This document shows, piece by piece, positions 49,523-58,523 of a stretch of 64,000 nucleotides of DNA; positions within the stretch are counted from its first letter, which is position 1; every line of letters starts with the position of its first letter. The DNA is from Actinomycetota bacterium (GTDB lineage Bacteria; Actinomycetota; Nitriliruptoria; Nitriliruptorales; Nitriliruptoraceae). The stretch spans positions 21,302 through 85,301 of the forward strand of contig JAHWKY010000020.1 of assembly GCA_019347575.1 (NCBI GenBank), read 5' to 3'. The notes beneath the pieces were generated by a model, which did no database searches, was not told the DNA's origin, and saw nothing but the letters and a program-made list of their open reading frames with translations. The position numbers were made by a program, and so were the translations under genes.

Positions 49523-51361
49523 TTAGCCCGTGGTCTCGTGCAGCGAACGCTCGATCCCCTCGGTGGTCACGATGGGCAGCCGGAAGCGGAACGTCGATCC
49601 GATCCCGGCATCGCTCGTGACCTCGAGCTCGCTGCCGTAGAGGTCGAGGATCTCCTGGCTGAGCGCGAGGCCGAGTCCCAGGCCGCGACTCGTGCGCCGG
49701 TTGGGATCGCCTCCTCGGTAGAAGCGCTCGAGGACGTGGGGGAGCTCTTCGGCCGGGATGCCCGGGCCGGTGTCGCGGACCACGACCTCCGCGCTGCCGT
49801 CGACGACACCGACCTCGACGTGGACCTCGGTCCCGGGCGGCGTGTGCTTGCCCGCGTTGGTGAGCAGGTTCTCGACGGCGCGTCCGATCAGCACCTGGTC
49901 GGCGTAGACGACGGCAGGTCCGGTCCGGTGCAGCTGCACGCGGTGCTGGGAGAGCAGTGGCGTCACCCGCCCTACCGTGGAGGTGACGACCTCGTCGAGG
50001 TCGAACGCGGTGGGGTCGGACTGCAGCGTGCCGGCCTGGAGGAGGCTGAACTCCAGCAACGCGGTGAGCACGGCGTCGAGGGCGACGGCGTTGGAATCGA
50101 TGCGGCTGAGCAGGTCGTAGCGGCTGTCGTCGGGGACAGCCTCCCACCGTTCCCGCAACGTCGTGCTCATCCCGCGGATGACGGTCAGCGGGGTGCGCAG
50201 CTCGTGCGACACGTTCGACAGGAAGTCGCTCTTCAGCTGATCGAGCTGCCCGAGTCGTTCGACCGTCTCCCGCTCGTGCGCGAAGCGACGGGCGTTCTCC
50301 AGTGCGCGTCCGGCCTGGGTCGCGAGCAGCTCGAACGCCTCGATGTCCTGGCCGCTCAGTGTCTCGATACGGCGCCAACCCGCGTCCAACGTCGCGACGA
50401 TCTCGTCGTCCACGCGGATGGGTGTGGCGATGACGCTGCGGAACCCCTCGTCGCGGAACGCCGGGAGGCGGCCCTCGAGCTGCTCGGAGTCGTCGAGCAC
50501 GACCGTTGCACCCGAGGCCAGAACCGCGGCGACGAATCCCGTGTCCGTCGGGTGGGTCGTAGCCGTGTAGCTCTCGGGGAGGCCGAACCCGTGTCGCGGC
50601 TGGTAGCGGGTCCGGCTCTCGTCGAGTACCGACACATCCGCGGCATCGAACCCCAGCGCCAGCGCCGCCTCCGCTACCACCTCGAGGACCCGGTCCTCGT
50701 CGAGGGTGTTGAGGTTGCGACCCACGGCCGCGACGGTCGCGATCAGATCGGCGCGGCGACTCGCCTCGAGGCGTGCTTCGTCGTGGGCGGTCATCTCATC
50801 CATCAGCCGTTTGGACAGGAAGTTCACCATGTAGGTGGTGAGGCCCAGGATCGTGAGACGGATGAAGATGGCGCCGACATCGGCCCCGGCGGTGGGCAGC
50901 GCGACGAGCAGGTAGCAGCCGTAGGTGAACGCCAACAGCGCGAACTGGGCCCCGCCCGGGTAGCTCGCGGCGAAGAAGATCGTCGTGAGCACGTAGATGA
51001 TGAACATCGGGGACTTCGCCCCGCCGGTGCTGGCCACCACGAGGGTGACCAGGACGATGTCGAGCGCCGACCACACCGCGAGGACTTGGAACCGCCACGG
51101 GCGCTGGAGGATGGCGTTCCAGGGCAGCGCCCCGATCCCGACGGCTCCACCGAGCGCGACAGCGAGCGTCGCCCAGTACAGCGGGAGGTTGGTTACGACC
51201 TCCCCGTCGAGGGAGGGGTAGACCATGAGCGCGGCGACCGTCAGGAACGTCGCGGTCAGCGCGACGTCGACCGCACGTCGCAGGTGCGCTCGCAGGCTGG
51301 CGTCTCGCTCACCGAACGGGCCTGCCGTTGCCGTGTCGGGTGCCGTGGGGAGGGGTTGCAC
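49523..51361 (-). CDS. Sensor histidine kinase with GAF domain
   Basis: Predicted 612-residue membrane kinase. Five to six helices at about 30-185 form the input region, a GAF domain lies at about 205-355, phospho-acceptor His386 is in SNVSHELRTPL, and the ATPase boxes are ENLLTNAGKH, RDTGPGIP and SRGLGLGLALS. The signal is unknown. No response regulator is adjacent, so it is an orphan in this window. GTG start with a weak site. A TTGACT hexamer lies upstream on this strand. Confidence 0.85.
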   Translation of the reverse strand: MQPLPTAPDTATAGPFGERDASLRAHLRRAVDVALTATFLTVAALMVYPSLDGEVVTNLPLYWATLAVALGGAVGIGALPWNAILQRPWRFQVLAVWSALDIVLVTLVVASTGGAKSPMFIIYVLTTIFFAASYPGGAQFALLAFTYGCYLLVALPTAGADVGAIFIRLTILGLTTYMVNFLSKRLMDEMTAHDEARLEASRRADLIATVAAVGRNLNTLDEDRVLEVVAEAALALGFDAADVSVLDESRTRYQPRHGFGLPESYTATTHPTDTGFVAAVLASGATVVLDDSEQLEGRLPAFRDEGFRSVIATPIRVDDEIVATLDAGWRRIETLSGQDIEAFELLATQAGRALENARRFAHERETVERLGQLDQLKSDFLSNVSHELRTPLTVIRGMSTTLRERWEAVPDDSRYDLLSRIDSNAVALDAVLTALLEFSLLQAGTLQSDPTAFDLDEVVTSTVGRVTPLLSQHRVQLHRTGPAVVYADQVLIGRAVENLLTNAGKHTPPGTEVHVEVGVVDGSAEVVVRDTGPGIPAEELPHVLERFYRGGDPNRRTSRGLGLGLALSQEILDLYGSELEVTSDAGIGSTFRFRLPIVTTEGIERSLHETTG

Positions 51362-51425
51362 TCACTTAACGTCGGCTGGGTTGTACAGCCAGTCAAGGAC
51401 CCCCCCGGGTCGTGGCTAGGAGGGG

Positions 51426-52673
51426 CTAGTCCGCCCGTGCCGGCACCCGCACACGGAAACGGGCCCCGCCGTGGGGGCTGTCCTCGTACGTCACCTCCCC
51501 GCCGTGCGCCTCGGCCAGCGTCCGCACGATCCACAGCCCCAGACCCACCGAGTCCGCCCGAGGGCCGGTCGAGAACGGCTCGAAGAGCCCTTCGCGGGCC
51601 TCGGAGGGCACGCCCGTCCCGTGGTCGGTCACGATCAGCTCGACACCGCCCGGACGCGACACCGCCTCGATGACGGTCGGAGGTGCGCCGTGGCGCTGTG
51701 CGTTGGTCGCGAGGTTGTAGACGACCTGCTCGAGCCGCCCCGGGTCCGCGTGGACCATCAGGCCATCGGGGACCCGGTTCTGGACCTCGACCTCGGATGG
51801 GAGGTAGGCCATGACGCGTTCGATCAGCGGACGTAGCTCGACCACCGCCTGCTGCAGGCGCAAGCTGCCCTGCTCCTGCCGGGCGAGATCGAGTAGGTCC
51901 TCGGAGAGCTGCTGGATGCGTTGACCTTGGTCCGCGATGCTCTGTAGGAGCTGTCGCTCACGCTCGCGTGGGAGCGGTTCCTCGAGCCGCGAGAGGAACT
52001 GCGCCGACCCGATGATCGAGGTGAGTGGCGAGCGGACGTCGTGGGCGAGCGTCGACACGAGCTGCTGGCGCCACGCGTCGCTGCGGGTGACCTCTTCCAA
52101 GGCCTCCTGGGTCCGCTGACGCTCCATCACCAGGTAGCGGGTCAGCAGGCCCACGATCGTTGCGACCAGCAGGACGTAGCCGGTCCGGAACGTGACGCTG
52201 TCGATGCGGTAGCCGACCTCGGCCCGTTCCGCGAGCCGAGACTCGAGCACGACCAGTACCACGCTGGCGCACACCCAGCCGATCAGCGCCCCGCGGAACT
52301 GGAAGCGGACCGCACCCTCGATGGGGATGAACGTCACGATCACCCACTGCGACCCCGCGACGTCGAAGGCGAACAGCAGCACGAACGCGGTGACGATGAC
52401 CGCGTCGAGAGCGAACCCGGCCAGTCCGAAGCTGGGTCGGCGGTGCCAACCACGGCGCAACCCGTAGGTGATGAGCAGGTTGCCTGCCGCCAACACCCCG
52501 GCGGTGGAGAGCGCCGCGCCCCGCAGGTACGAGGGAGCGTCGTCGGGTTGACCCGTGAGGAACGTCTGCAGCAGCGCCCACAGGACCCCGACCCAGCGAG
52601 CCCAGATGAGCAGCCGCTCGACGCGCTCGTCCGCCGCCGGATCGACCGGGCGTCGCTCCGCGCTGGCGTCCAC
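51426..52673 (-). CDS. Sensor histidine kinase
   Basis: Predicted 415-residue membrane kinase. About six helices cover 20-185 with short loops, then a coiled linker. His211 lies in STLAHDVRSPLTSI, and NLATNAQRHG, TDHGTGVP and GLGLWIVRTLAEAHGG are the ATP-binding boxes. It has no GAF or PAS domain. GTG 52673 is chosen for GGGAG 8 bp upstream. The second of two kinases in tandem, without a regulator, so both may report to partners encoded elsewhere. Confidence 0.82.
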   Translation of the reverse strand: MDASAERRPVDPAADERVERLLIWARWVGVLWALLQTFLTGQPDDAPSYLRGAALSTAGVLAAGNLLITYGLRRGWHRRPSFGLAGFALDAVIVTAFVLLFAFDVAGSQWVIVTFIPIEGAVRFQFRGALIGWVCASVVLVVLESRLAERAEVGYRIDSVTFRTGYVLLVATIVGLLTRYLVMERQRTQEALEEVTRSDAWRQQLVSTLAHDVRSPLTSIIGSAQFLSRLEEPLPRERERQLLQSIADQGQRIQQLSEDLLDLARQEQGSLRLQQAVVELRPLIERVMAYLPSEVEVQNRVPDGLMVHADPGRLEQVVYNLATNAQRHGAPPTVIEAVSRPGGVELIVTDHGTGVPSEAREGLFEPFSTGPRADSVGLGLWIVRTLAEAHGGEVTYEDSPHGGARFRVRVPARAD

Positions 52674-52839
52674 GCCTCCTGCTCCCCGTCGCGGCACCGC
52701 TCGGGGGCGGGGCCCGCCGCCCAACCTCGGTCGGGCGCGTGGCCACCCTACGCGAGCGTTCTGTGCGTTTCCACTACCCGTCGCGGTTGCGTGGACTCGT
52801 CACACCCCCTCGTTACCTTCCCCACCGAGGAGGTGTCCC

Positions 52840-54156
52840 GTGGCACAGCGAGGCAGCCGTGGTCACGTTGTGGCGGCCGATGGCGAGTTGACCATCGATG
52901 GCTACCGCTGCATGGCGCCGGAGGTCGTCCGACACTTCGCGGCGCGGGTGGACGAGGGGGCGGACGGGACCGCGCTCGCCGCGGACCTCGAACAGGTCTT
53001 GCGGGTAGGTGTGCTCGCGCTCGGGGCGACCGGTGTCACCGTCAACGTCGACCACGTCGACCGCGAGTTCGCGCGCCTCTGCGAGCGCCTCGAGCAGCAG
53101 TTCGACGCCCGTGCTAGCCAGCTGGACCGCGCCTTCGAGGCGGCCTTCAGCGAGGAGGACGGTGCGATGGCGCAGGCGCTGCGCAGCTACCTCGGCGAGG
53201 GCGGGGCGCTCAGCGAGCTGTTCGACCCCGACCGGCGGGACAGCGCCATCGGGCGCATGCGCGAGTTGCTGGGCGAGCACTTCGAGGGCGAGGGCTCGAC
53301 GCTGCACCGCCTGCTCGACCTCGGCAACGCCGCGAGCCCCCTCGCGACGTGGCGCGACGAGATCCACGGTCAGTTCGAGAAGATGCGTCGGCTCATCGAG
53401 GACTACCGCCGCGAGCTCGCCGAGACGGCGTCGGCACAGCAGGCTGCCGCCGAGGCGCGTACCGAGGAGCGCGCCAAGGGCAGCGCCAAGGGGCGCGACT
53501 ACGAGGACCTCGCCTTCGAGGCGGTCAACGACATCGCGCGGGTGTTCGGCGACCGGGCTGAGGCTGTCGGTACCAGCGCCGGCGCCGGCGGGAACAAGAA
53601 GGGCGACATCGTCGTCACGCTGAACCCGCGCGACACCAGCGGTCTCGACGTGCGCCTCGTGGTCGAGGCCAAGGACCGTGAGCTCGGTCTGCGGCCGATG
53701 CTGCGTGAGCTGGACGGTGCGAAGCACAACCGCGGGGCGGTGGCGGCGCTCGCGTTGTACGCCCTCCCGGAGCACATGCCCTCCGGCGCGGCGCCGTTCC
53801 GCGAGGAGGGCCAGGGCCGTTTCCTCGTCCTGCTCGACAAGGACGGGGCCGACGCGCGGCTCGCGCTCGAGGTCGGCTACCGCCTCGCTCGTTTCGAGGC
53901 GTTGACCGAGCTGCGGACCGCCGATGTCGAGGTGGACACGCGCGGCATCCGTGACGACCTCGACGCCGCGCGGGCGCAGCTGGTGTCGGTGAGCCAGGTC
54001 AAGAGCATGCTGACCAAGCTGCGCAACGACGTGTCCGGCAGCGTCGACGACCTCGAACGGCGCGTCGAGGATCTGCGTGCCGGTCTGCTCGAGTGCCTCG
54101 ACCGGCTCGACACGCGCATCCGCGTCGGTGACGAGACCGACGCCGCCGTCGCCTAG
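52840..54156 (+). CDS. Coiled-coil protein with PD-(D/E)XK nuclease-like domain
   Basis: Predicted 438-residue soluble protein of unknown function. Residues 70-215 are helical with coiled-coil character. Residues 215-350 look like a restriction-endonuclease fold with E222 (YEDL), D256 (KGDIVV) and E276-x-K278 (VVEAKDR), the expected order of PD-(D/E)XK active sites. Residues 350-438 add a second helical region. The layout recalls RmuC-like or defence/repair nucleases but I cannot place it in a named family. GTG 52840 after GAGGAGG. It is 47 bp upstream of the PBP gene. Confidence 0.7.
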   Translation: MAQRGSRGHVVAADGELTIDGYRCMAPEVVRHFAARVDEGADGTALAADLEQVLRVGVLALGATGVTVNVDHVDREFARLCERLEQQFDARASQLDRAFEAAFSEEDGAMAQALRSYLGEGGALSELFDPDRRDSAIGRMRELLGEHFEGEGSTLHRLLDLGNAASPLATWRDEIHGQFEKMRRLIEDYRRELAETASAQQAAAEARTEERAKGSAKGRDYEDLAFEAVNDIARVFGDRAEAVGTSAGAGGNKKGDIVVTLNPRDTSGLDVRLVVEAKDRELGLRPMLRELDGAKHNRGAVAALALYALPEHMPSGAAPFREEGQGRFLVLLDKDGADARLALEVGYRLARFEALTELRTADVEVDTRGIRDDLDAARAQLVSVSQVKSMLTKLRNDVSGSVDDLERRVEDLRAGLLECLDRLDTRIRVGDETDAAVA

Positions 54157-54203
54157 AGACCTCCTGGAGCTACGGTTCCCCACGGGGTCGAGAGGAGCGT
54201 CAC

Positions 54204-56114
54204 GTGCGCGAGCGCCTCGCGCTGGTCATCGCCAGCGTGATCGCCCTCGCGGTCGTCGGAGGCGCGCTCCTCCTGCTCACCGGTCGCGATCAAGGTGATC
54301 CCGCCGCCGAGGCGCGCGAGATCATGGCCGCGTACCTGCGCGCGTGGGAGAACGAGGCGTGGGACGCGATGGCAGGGTTGGCCGCGACGCCACCGGCCGA
54401 CTTCGTCAGCCGTCACCGGGAGATGTGGGAGGACCTCGACATCGTCGAGGGCCGGTTCGACCTCGGGACCATCGCGTTGAACCGCGGCGAGGCCTCCGCG
54501 CCAGTCGGAGCGACTCTGACCATGGAGGGGCTCGGGGAGTACTCCTACACCACCGAGATCACCGCACAGCGCGACGAGGGCGAGTGGCGCATCCTGTGGA
54601 GCCCTCAGACGATCCATCCGGCACTCGAACGCGAACGGTGGCGCATCGTGCGACGCGACGTGCTGGTCGATCGCGCCCCGATCCTCGCTCGAGACGGGAC
54701 CCCCCTCACCGTCGCCGGGACGCTGCACCTGATCGGCATCGAGCCGCAGCGCGTCGAGGAGCCCGAGGACGTCGTCGCCGCCTTCGACGAGCACACCGAT
54801 GTCGACCCGGCCGAGGTCCGGCAGCTGCTGAACCGCGACGACCTCGTCCCGGACTGGTTCTACCCCGTGCTGACGGTGCGCCCTGGACCCTACGCCGAGC
54901 TGCGCGAGCTGCTGTTCCCCGTGCCCGGCATCGTGTTCCGCGAGACCGAGGCGCGACTGACCCAGCAGGAGGGCTTCGCCGCCCACATCCTCGGTCGTAC
55001 CGGCCCCATCACCGCCGAGCTGCTCGAGGAGCTCGGCCCGCCCTACACCGAGAGGGACGAGGTCGGTCTCTCCGGGCTCGAACGCGTCTTCGAGACGCAG
55101 CTCGCGGGTCGGTCGTCGGCCGAGGTCGTCGTCATCGATTCGTTCGAGGAGGTGCGCCGCATCCTGTTCGAGTTCGAGGGCGCCGATCCCGAGCCGATCC
55201 GGACGACGCTCGACATCGCCGTGCAGCAGGGCGTGGAGGCGGCGCTGTCGGAGGTCGACGGTGCGGCGGCGATCGTCGTGCTCGACGCCCCGACGGGGGC
55301 GATCCTCGGGGCGGCGAGCCGGCCCACCGACGACTTCAACCGCGCGTTCTCCGGCCTCTACCCACCGGGGTCGACCTTCAAGATCGTCACGGCGGCTGCG
55401 GTGTTGGCGTCGGGGCTGCGCCCCACCGACAGCGTGAACTGCCCGGCCGAGGAGATCGTCGGCGGGTTGCAGGTGCACAACGACGACGACTTCGAACTCG
55501 GCAACGTCACGCTGCTGCGTGCGTTCGCGGCGTCGTGCAACACCAGCTTCGCCCGGCTGGCCGCCGAGCTCGAGGACGGGGCGCTCCAGGACGCGGCGGA
55601 GGACTTCGGGTTCGGGGTCCAGTACGAGCTGCCGCTGCCCGTCGCTGGCGGACGGTTCCCCGCACCCGAAGACCTCGCCGAGCGCGCTGCCGCGGCGTTC
55701 GGCCAGGCCCGGGTGCAGGCGAGCCCGCTGCACATGGCGACGGTGGCGGCGGCGGTCGCGTCCGGGGCGTGGAACCCACCGTTCCTCCTACAGGACGAGC
55801 CGCCCGAGCGACCGCGCGCCTTGGACGACGACGTGGTGGACGACCTGAGCCGGATGATGCGCGAGGTCGTGACCGCCGGGACCGGCCAGGCGGCGCTGCC
55901 GGGTGAAGGCACGGTCCAGGGCAAGACCGGGTCGGCCCAGACCGGCTCCGCCCCGGACGATCCCGTCCACGCCTGGTTCGTCGGCTACGCCGGCGACCTC
56001 GGGTTCGCGGTGTTGGTGGAAGGCGGCGGCTCCGGCGGCGAGGTCGCCGCCCCGCTCGCCGCCAGTCTCCTCGACGCCATCGACGAGGCCCGCGACGAGC
56101 TCACCACCCCCTGA
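54204..56114 (+). CDS. Class B penicillin-binding protein with NTF2-like domain
   Basis: Predicted 636-residue peptidoglycan transpeptidase, membrane-anchored by residues 5-27. An NTF2-like domain (about 33-145) and a PBP dimer domain (about 150-310) precede the transpeptidase: Ser390 in PGSTFK, S444-C-N446, and K574-T-G576. All three catalytic motifs are intact. This layout is found in many actinobacterial PBPs and in MecA. It is no evidence of drug resistance by itself. GTG 54204 after GAGAGGAGC. Confidence 0.9.
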   Translation: MRERLALVIASVIALAVVGGALLLLTGRDQGDPAAEAREIMAAYLRAWENEAWDAMAGLAATPPADFVSRHREMWEDLDIVEGRFDLGTIALNRGEASAPVGATLTMEGLGEYSYTTEITAQRDEGEWRILWSPQTIHPALERERWRIVRRDVLVDRAPILARDGTPLTVAGTLHLIGIEPQRVEEPEDVVAAFDEHTDVDPAEVRQLLNRDDLVPDWFYPVLTVRPGPYAELRELLFPVPGIVFRETEARLTQQEGFAAHILGRTGPITAELLEELGPPYTERDEVGLSGLERVFETQLAGRSSAEVVVIDSFEEVRRILFEFEGADPEPIRTTLDIAVQQGVEAALSEVDGAAAIVVLDAPTGAILGAASRPTDDFNRAFSGLYPPGSTFKIVTAAAVLASGLRPTDSVNCPAEEIVGGLQVHNDDDFELGNVTLLRAFAASCNTSFARLAAELEDGALQDAAEDFGFGVQYELPLPVAGGRFPAPEDLAERAAAAFGQARVQASPLHMATVAAAVASGAWNPPFLLQDEPPERPRALDDDVVDDLSRMMREVVTAGTGQAALPGEGTVQGKTGSAQTGSAPDDPVHAWFVGYAGDLGFAVLVEGGGSGGEVAAPLAASLLDAIDEARDELTTP

Positions 56115-56127
56115 CCCCTAGGTCATG

Positions 56128-56308
56128 ACGGAAACACGCGTGGAGAGGTCATGACCGAAACACGCGTGGAGGCGCGTTTCCGTCGGGGCGTTGGGGGGGT
56201 CAGGCCGGGGCGATGACGGAAACACGCGTGGAGGCGCGTTTCCGTCGGAGCGTTGGGGGGGTAAGGCCGGGGCGATGACGGAAACACGCGTGGAGGCGCG
56301 TTTCCGTC
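56128..56308. repeat. Family D hairpin array
   Basis: One partial (56128) and three full units at 56153, 56215 and 56277 (exact 62-bp period). Each has GACGGAAACACGCG (one copy GACCGAAA), GGAG, and GCGCGTTTCCGTC, forming a long stem. It lies between convergent genes and shares ACGCGT and CGCGTTTCCGTC with the array at 3789. Confidence 0.85.
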
Positions 56309-56320
56309 GGGGCGTTGGCC

Positions 56321-57988
56321 TCACGCGAGGTCGAAGCGGTAGATGCCCGGCGGGGCGAGCCGGCGGAGGTTGGACGCTCCGAGGCCATCGGAGCCGGCAG
56401 GTGAGAGCGCCCACACCAGCGTCGTGGGCTCCTCGTTGCCAGCCTCATCACTGACCAGGGCCGAGATGAGGGCGGTGTCGGGGCGCACGGAGAGGCTGAG
56501 GTAGTTGAACGTGACATCGGTTTCGATGGCGACCCCGGACGAGGCCGACCGGTCCATCGCGAAGTCGTGCATGGTCAGTTCGAGAGTCCGTTCCGGTAGC
56601 CCCCACGGTGTTGTGCTGACCCACGCGATCCGGTCGTCGTCGATGAACTGCGCGTCGGCCAGGTCGCTGCTGCCATCGCCGGAAGCGAGGACCTCGTACT
56701 CCTGCCCGCCGCCCCGATGCAGCCTGACCTCCTCGTTCGACCCGTCACCGACCCAGGTCACCAGCAAGTCGTCGCCCCGCGCGTCCACCGACGCCAGGCC
56801 GTTCTCGATCCCTCCGGTGGCCGCCAACGCGACGCGCGACGCACCTGTCTCGATGTCGACGGCGTGAACATCCTCGACCTGGTCCTCGCTATCGCCCGTG
56901 CGGACCGTGACGAACGCGGTCGGGCGCCCCTCCCAGACGGCCACGCCGACCAGTGAGGCATCGATGGCATCGGCTTCGTAGAAGGTCGAGAACCTGCCTT
57001 CGGCATCGATCCTCAGGATGTCGTGGTCGCCGAGGAATCCGCGTGGGTTCTCGAACAGCGCCCCGCCGCTCCCATCCGGCATGACGTTGCGCACGGGGAG
57101 GGCGAGTTCCGGTGTGGGGAAGAGTTGCTCGTCCTCGCCGGCGACGCGACGGTAGATCTCGTCTCCCGTGCTCCAGATCAGTTCCCCGTCGATCGTCGTC
57201 CTCGGAACCCCGGACAGGCCTGACGTGGACCCCGCCGTGGGGGCGGTGGGGAGCGAGGTCGGAGCCGTGGGGAGCTGGGTCGGGGCTGTCGTTCCGGGGA
57301 CGGCGGGGTCGATGGTCGGGGGTTCGGGGGTGGGGGACAGGCTCGCCCAGAGCGCCACCGCCCCGACCGCGGCGATCGCCCCGAGGATCCCGGCCACGAG
57401 GAACACGCCCCGCCAGGTCAGCCCCTCGACCGCGACGAGCCCGCCGACGACCGCCGGTGCGACCAGATCGCCGAGCCCGCGGGCTGCGGCCAGCATCGAC
57501 AGTGCCCGCACCCGACCCTCGGGTGGGTACAGCTCGACCACCAGCGGTTGGTAGCTCACGGCGACGACGGCGGCGGCGGCACCCGACGCCAGCAGCACCG
57601 CAGCCAGCTCGCCAGCATGCACCACGAAGCCGGCGAGCGCGAGGGACAGGGCGCCAACGAGCCCACCCGCCACGACCAGCAGCGCGCGCATCGGACGCCG
57701 CTGCACGACCCCGGCCAGCGGCAGTGACGCGGCCGCCGACGCCAGCGGCGACAGCGTCAGGAGCCCGGCGAGCCCGGCCGCCCCGATCCCCAACGACCGT
57801 CCGATCTCGGGTAGCAGCACGGTCAGGGCGTAGGTGCCGAACCCGGCGACGGCGCCGAGCCCGCCGAGCGCGGCCAGCGGGTACCAGCCGACCCCTGACC
57901 GGCGCACGACCTCCCGTAGCGGCGACAGCTGCGGATCGCCGGACAGTCCGGCTGCTTCGCGGGCGCGTGCCCGCAGCTCATCGGTCAC
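56321..57988 (-). CDS. Half-MFS membrane domain fused to extracellular propeller-like domain
   Basis: Predicted 555-residue fusion. Residues 35-215 hold six hydrophobic helices resembling one half of a major facilitator protein (loop VVQRRPMRALL after helix 2, LYPPEGRVRALS later). A Pro/Thr-rich linker (about 216-260) leads to a 290-residue beta-rich domain with repeated blade-like segments (DGELIWSTGDEIYR, DHDILRIDAEGRFS, DDRIAWVSTT), predicted outside the cell. Transport by a half carrier would need dimerisation, and a sensor role is another idea. GTG start, overlapping the lipoprotein gene by 11 bp. Confidence 0.7.
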   Translation of the reverse strand: MTDELRARAREAAGLSGDPQLSPLREVVRRSGVGWYPLAALGGLGAVAGFGTYALTVLLPEIGRSLGIGAAGLAGLLTLSPLASAAASLPLAGVVQRRPMRALLVVAGGLVGALSLALAGFVVHAGELAAVLLASGAAAAVVAVSYQPLVVELYPPEGRVRALSMLAAARGLGDLVAPAVVGGLVAVEGLTWRGVFLVAGILGAIAAVGAVALWASLSPTPEPPTIDPAVPGTTAPTQLPTAPTSLPTAPTAGSTSGLSGVPRTTIDGELIWSTGDEIYRRVAGEDEQLFPTPELALPVRNVMPDGSGGALFENPRGFLGDHDILRIDAEGRFSTFYEADAIDASLVGVAVWEGRPTAFVTVRTGDSEDQVEDVHAVDIETGASRVALAATGGIENGLASVDARGDDLLVTWVGDGSNEEVRLHRGGGQEYEVLASGDGSSDLADAQFIDDDRIAWVSTTPWGLPERTLELTMHDFAMDRSASSGVAIETDVTFNYLSLSVRPDTALISALVSDEAGNEEPTTLVWALSPAGSDGLGASNLRRLAPPGIYRFDLA

Positions 57989-58454
57989 GGCGCACCTCCA
58001 CGGTGACCGTGTCGTCGGTCTCCCCGATCCGGCGCCCGTCGCGATCGAGCAGGATCACCGTCACGTCGTGCAGCTCCCGCTCGTCGGGGCGCTCGGGGCG
58101 GGGGACCGAGGTGACCGTGAACGAGCTGTCCTCGGTCACGTGGACGTGGAGTCCCTCGAGGTAGCCGAGGTCGGGGCACTCCGGGTCGCGTGTACAGCCC
58201 GGGTCGTCGCGGGCGAACCATTCCAGTCCCTCACCGGCAGGTGGCGGCGTGCGATCGACCAGGACGGCGAACCGGGTGCCGTCGGGCAGGTCGCGTACGG
58301 ACCAGTTCACCTCGAAGGGCACAGCGACGGCAGCGCGGTCACCGGGTCGCGTGATCGACAGGACGTGGTCGTCTCGGAACGCGAGCCCGTCCCGGCAGGC
58401 GCCGGCGAGCACGACGAGCCCTATCGCCAAGCCGACCGCGCCCGCCCGCGCCAT
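57978..58454 (-). CDS. Predicted lipoprotein
   Basis: Predicted 158-residue lipoprotein with signal peptide and lipobox VVLAGAC (Cys about 20), then a beta-rich domain with two Cys in DPGCTRDPECPD. Function unknown. ATG 58454 is chosen because GGGAG lies 5 bp before it. The GTG immediately upstream would abut the site. It overlaps the half-MFS gene start, suggesting both products work at the membrane together. Confidence 0.75.
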   Translation of the reverse strand: MARAGAVGLAIGLVVLAGACRDGLAFRDDHVLSITRPGDRAAVAVPFEVNWSVRDLPDGTRFAVLVDRTPPPAGEGLEWFARDDPGCTRDPECPDLGYLEGLHVHVTEDSSFTVTSVPRPERPDERELHDVTVILLDRDGRRIGETDDTVTVEVRRDR

Positions 58455-58523
58455 CACGACTCCCGTCAGCCCCCCGCCGTTCGGGCAGGCTAACGCCGCG
58501 TGAGCCCGTGAGGTGGTGTCACG

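Noticed and set aside
54153..55733. A 526-codon minus-strand frame
   Set aside because: Antisense to a PBP with all three catalytic motifs. No recognisable domain.
54204..56114. Methicillin-resistance determinant (MecA)
   Set aside because: The NTF2-like plus transpeptidase layout is widespread in actinobacterial PBPs and does not show resistance.
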